Source: Actinomycetota bacterium (lineage in GTDB: Bacteria; Actinomycetota; Actinomycetes; Nanopelagicales; Nanopelagicaceae). From it: a stretch of DNA of 6,745 nucleotides. This document shows positions 5,795-6,745 of the stretch, in pieces. A program made the translations under genes and the position numbers. Where the stretch lies: the NCBI GenBank assembly GCA_009705675.1, contig WLSX01000029.1:1-6745 (forward strand). The letters are read 5' to 3'. Below the pieces are notes generated by a model. That model worked only from the letters and a program-made list of their open reading frames with translations. It was not told the DNA's origin and did no database searches. The stretch's first letter is position 1, and every line of letters begins with the position of its first letter.

Positions 5795-6610
5795 TTACTT
5801 CTTTTTCTTGCTAGATGATTTTTTGCTTGCCGGTTTTTTCTTATTGGCAGCTTTTTGTTTTCTTGCTGCCGCTATTGCCGCCTTTTTACCAGCACCTGCA
5901 ACATAAGTTTTTCCAGTTGGACGGTTCTCATTATCTAAATTGGCATTTATATCCATTTGAAGTTGAGATAGTCGATCAAATGCATGCCGTAGTTTTTGAC
6001 GTGATTCCTGAATTGCATTTTCAGCAGCATTTAAAGATGCATTTTGAGCACGATGTAACCGCTCCGCCTCAGAGATTGCTGAGGAAAGCCAAGACTTGTA
6101 GTCAACTATGTTTTTTGCAGCATTCTCAATTAATTTTTGAGCATCACGCTTTGCTGCAGAGGCAAATTGGGCAGCTTCGCGAGCGGATTTATTAAGAATT
6201 TCACTTGCTTCACCTTCTGCAGTTGATACCAAATCAGCGGCATCACCTTCGGCAGCAGAGATGTATTTACGCCCACGTGATTCAGCAGATGTAAGGATAC
6301 TTTTCGCTTTAGCTTCTGCTGCATCTAATTTTTCTTTTGAATTTCTATTTGTTTCAGAAACAAGGCGTTGAACTGCAGCATTTGCTTTTGCTTCACGCTG
6401 TTGCGCAGACTTAATCATTGCCATAGCAGTTTCAGTTGCCAAGATTTCAAACTCTTCACGACTTAAGCCAGTAATGTCGCGGCGAGACCTTAAATCATTT
6501 AATTGACTTTCAAGTTCGCGGATGCGCTCTAATGCATTTTGTGTTGGCGCAGGTTTACTTTCATCCTCGCCTTTGAATCCAACCCAACTAAGAAAATTTT
6601 TATCAGCCAT
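5795..6610 (-). CDS. Alanine-rich coiled-coil protein with hendecad repeats and Lys-rich C-terminal tail
   Basis: No named family is assigned; the architecture recalls actinobacterial DivIVA/Scy/FilP-like cytoskeletal proteins, but the DivIVA N-terminal signature is missing. A short N-terminus with the hydrophobic patch NFLSWVGF (5-12) precedes a brief coiled coil (25-45, ALERIRELESQL). Residues 98-174 form seven consecutive 11-residue units (AEAKAKSILTS, AESRGRKYISA, AEGDAADLVST and so on), with Ala/Ser at 98, 109, 120, 131, 142, 153 and 164 and hydrophobic residues recurring every 11. A further helical stretch runs to about 225. The tail 241-271 is basic (14 Lys/Arg of 31, no acidic residue), ending SKKSSSKKKK. 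There is no signal peptide or membrane helix, so it is probably cytoplasmic. GGGAAGG eight bases before the ATG is a likely ribosome binding site. It lies 36 bp downstream of tRNA-Leu and 50 bp before the acyltransferase. Confidence 0.85.
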   Translation of the reverse strand: MADKNFLSWVGFKGEDESKPAPTQNALERIRELESQLNDLRSRRDITGLSREEFEILATETAMAMIKSAQQREAKANAAVQRLVSETNRNSKEKLDAAEAKAKSILTSAESRGRKYISAAEGDAADLVSTAEGEASEILNKSAREAAQFASAAKRDAQKLIENAAKNIVDYKSWLSSAISEAERLHRAQNASLNAAENAIQESRQKLRHAFDRLSQLQMDINANLDNENRPTGKTYVAGAGKKAAIAAARKQKAANKKKPASKKSSSKKKK

Positions 6611-6646
6611 GTCCTTAGCCTTCCCTACCTATAAACGAAATACAAC

Positions 6647-6728
6647 TGGTGCGGGAGGTGGGACTTGAACCCACACGCCGAAGCACAGGTTCCTAAGACC
6701 TGCGTGTCTGCCATTTCACCACTCCCGC
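6647..6728 (-). tRNA. tRNA-Leu (anticodon UAG)
   Basis: The minus strand folds as a class II tRNA. The acceptor stem is GCGGGAG/CTCCCGC. The anticodon stem CAGGT/ACCTG has the loop CTTAGGA, giving anticodon UAG, which reads CUA and probably other CUN leucine codons. A short variable arm with a GC-TTCG-GC core follows. The T arm is GTGGG-TTCAAGT-CCCAC. The discriminator A (6650), the leucine identity base, is followed by an encoded CCA (6647-6649). The D-loop (TGGTGAAATGGCAGACAC) is of the leucine type. Its promoter must lie beyond the right edge. No terminator separates it from the coiled-coil gene 36 bp downstream, so a joint tRNA-mRNA transcript is possible. Confidence 0.97.
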
Positions 6729-6745
6729 ATTTATTACTTGAGTGC

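Noticed and set aside
5703..5906. Plus-strand open frame with hydrophobic Phe/Leu-rich end, resembling a small membrane protein
   Set aside because: The Phe/Leu run is the reverse complement of the Lys codons in the basic tail of the minus-strand coiled-coil gene, so it is an artefact of composition.
5815..6195. 126-codon plus-strand open frame, rich in His, Gln, Phe and Leu
   Set aside because: It is antisense to the hendecad coiled-coil gene; its periodic composition mirrors the Ala/Glu/Lys repeats and is not an independent gene.
6130..6324. 64-codon minus-strand open frame in another frame of the coiled-coil gene
   Set aside because: It is an alternative frame of the 11-residue repeat region, without its own recognisable start signals or motif.
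6729..6745. TAATAA on the minus strand as a -10 box for the tRNA
   Set aside because: It ends two bases before the mature tRNA 5' end, so transcription would begin inside the tRNA; the true promoter must be beyond the window.

Overview
The window looks like a piece of chromosome from a free-living, AT-rich actinobacterium. It most resembles the small-genome freshwater acI lineage (Nanopelagicales, e.g. 'Candidatus Planktophila' or 'Nanopelagicus'). Three things point there: an actinorhodopsin-type proton-pump gene, the actinobacterial order murI-rph-rdgB, and tightly packed genes with short gaps and TAA stops throughout. The lineage call is an inference from gene content; no database search was possible.

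Layout. Positions 1-601 (minus strand) hold the first 200 codons of an actinorhodopsin, cut by the window edge before the retinal-binding lysine helix. A 258-bp divergent intergenic region (602-859) follows, carrying a perfect 8-12-8 inverted repeat and, at its right end, an apparent leaderless promoter. Next come three co-directional core genes: murI (glutamate racemase, peptidoglycan precursor), rph (RNase PH, tRNA 3' trimming) and rdgB (XTP/dITP pyrophosphatase, nucleotide-pool cleaning). After a 108-bp gap, a GTG-started gene (3166-3915) encodes an unusual protein. It has a histone-tail-like Lys/Arg/Ser/Ala N-terminus, one transmembrane helix, a Ser/Ala/Pro linker and a C-terminal fibronectin-type-III-like domain. 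A strong hairpin terminator (3933-3968) separates it from the convergent minus-strand genes.

The right half is on the minus strand. In transcription order it holds a tRNA-Leu(UAG) with encoded CCA, a 271-aa coiled-coil protein with seven 11-residue (hendecad) repeats and a Lys-rich C-terminal tail, and an OafA-type membrane O-acyltransferase with a C-terminal SGNH domain. The short gaps (36 and 50 bp, no terminator visible) suggest these may share a transcript.

How they fit together: most of the window is core metabolism and envelope biology (cell-wall precursor, cell-surface acylation, light-driven proton pumping). The parts least explained by known families are the two proteins with strongly basic low-complexity tails, one a membrane protein and one a coiled-coil protein, lying on either side of the acyltransferase gene. 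They could be envelope- or nucleoid-organising factors, but that is speculation from architecture. No mobile element, CRISPR array, phage gene or defence system is visible.
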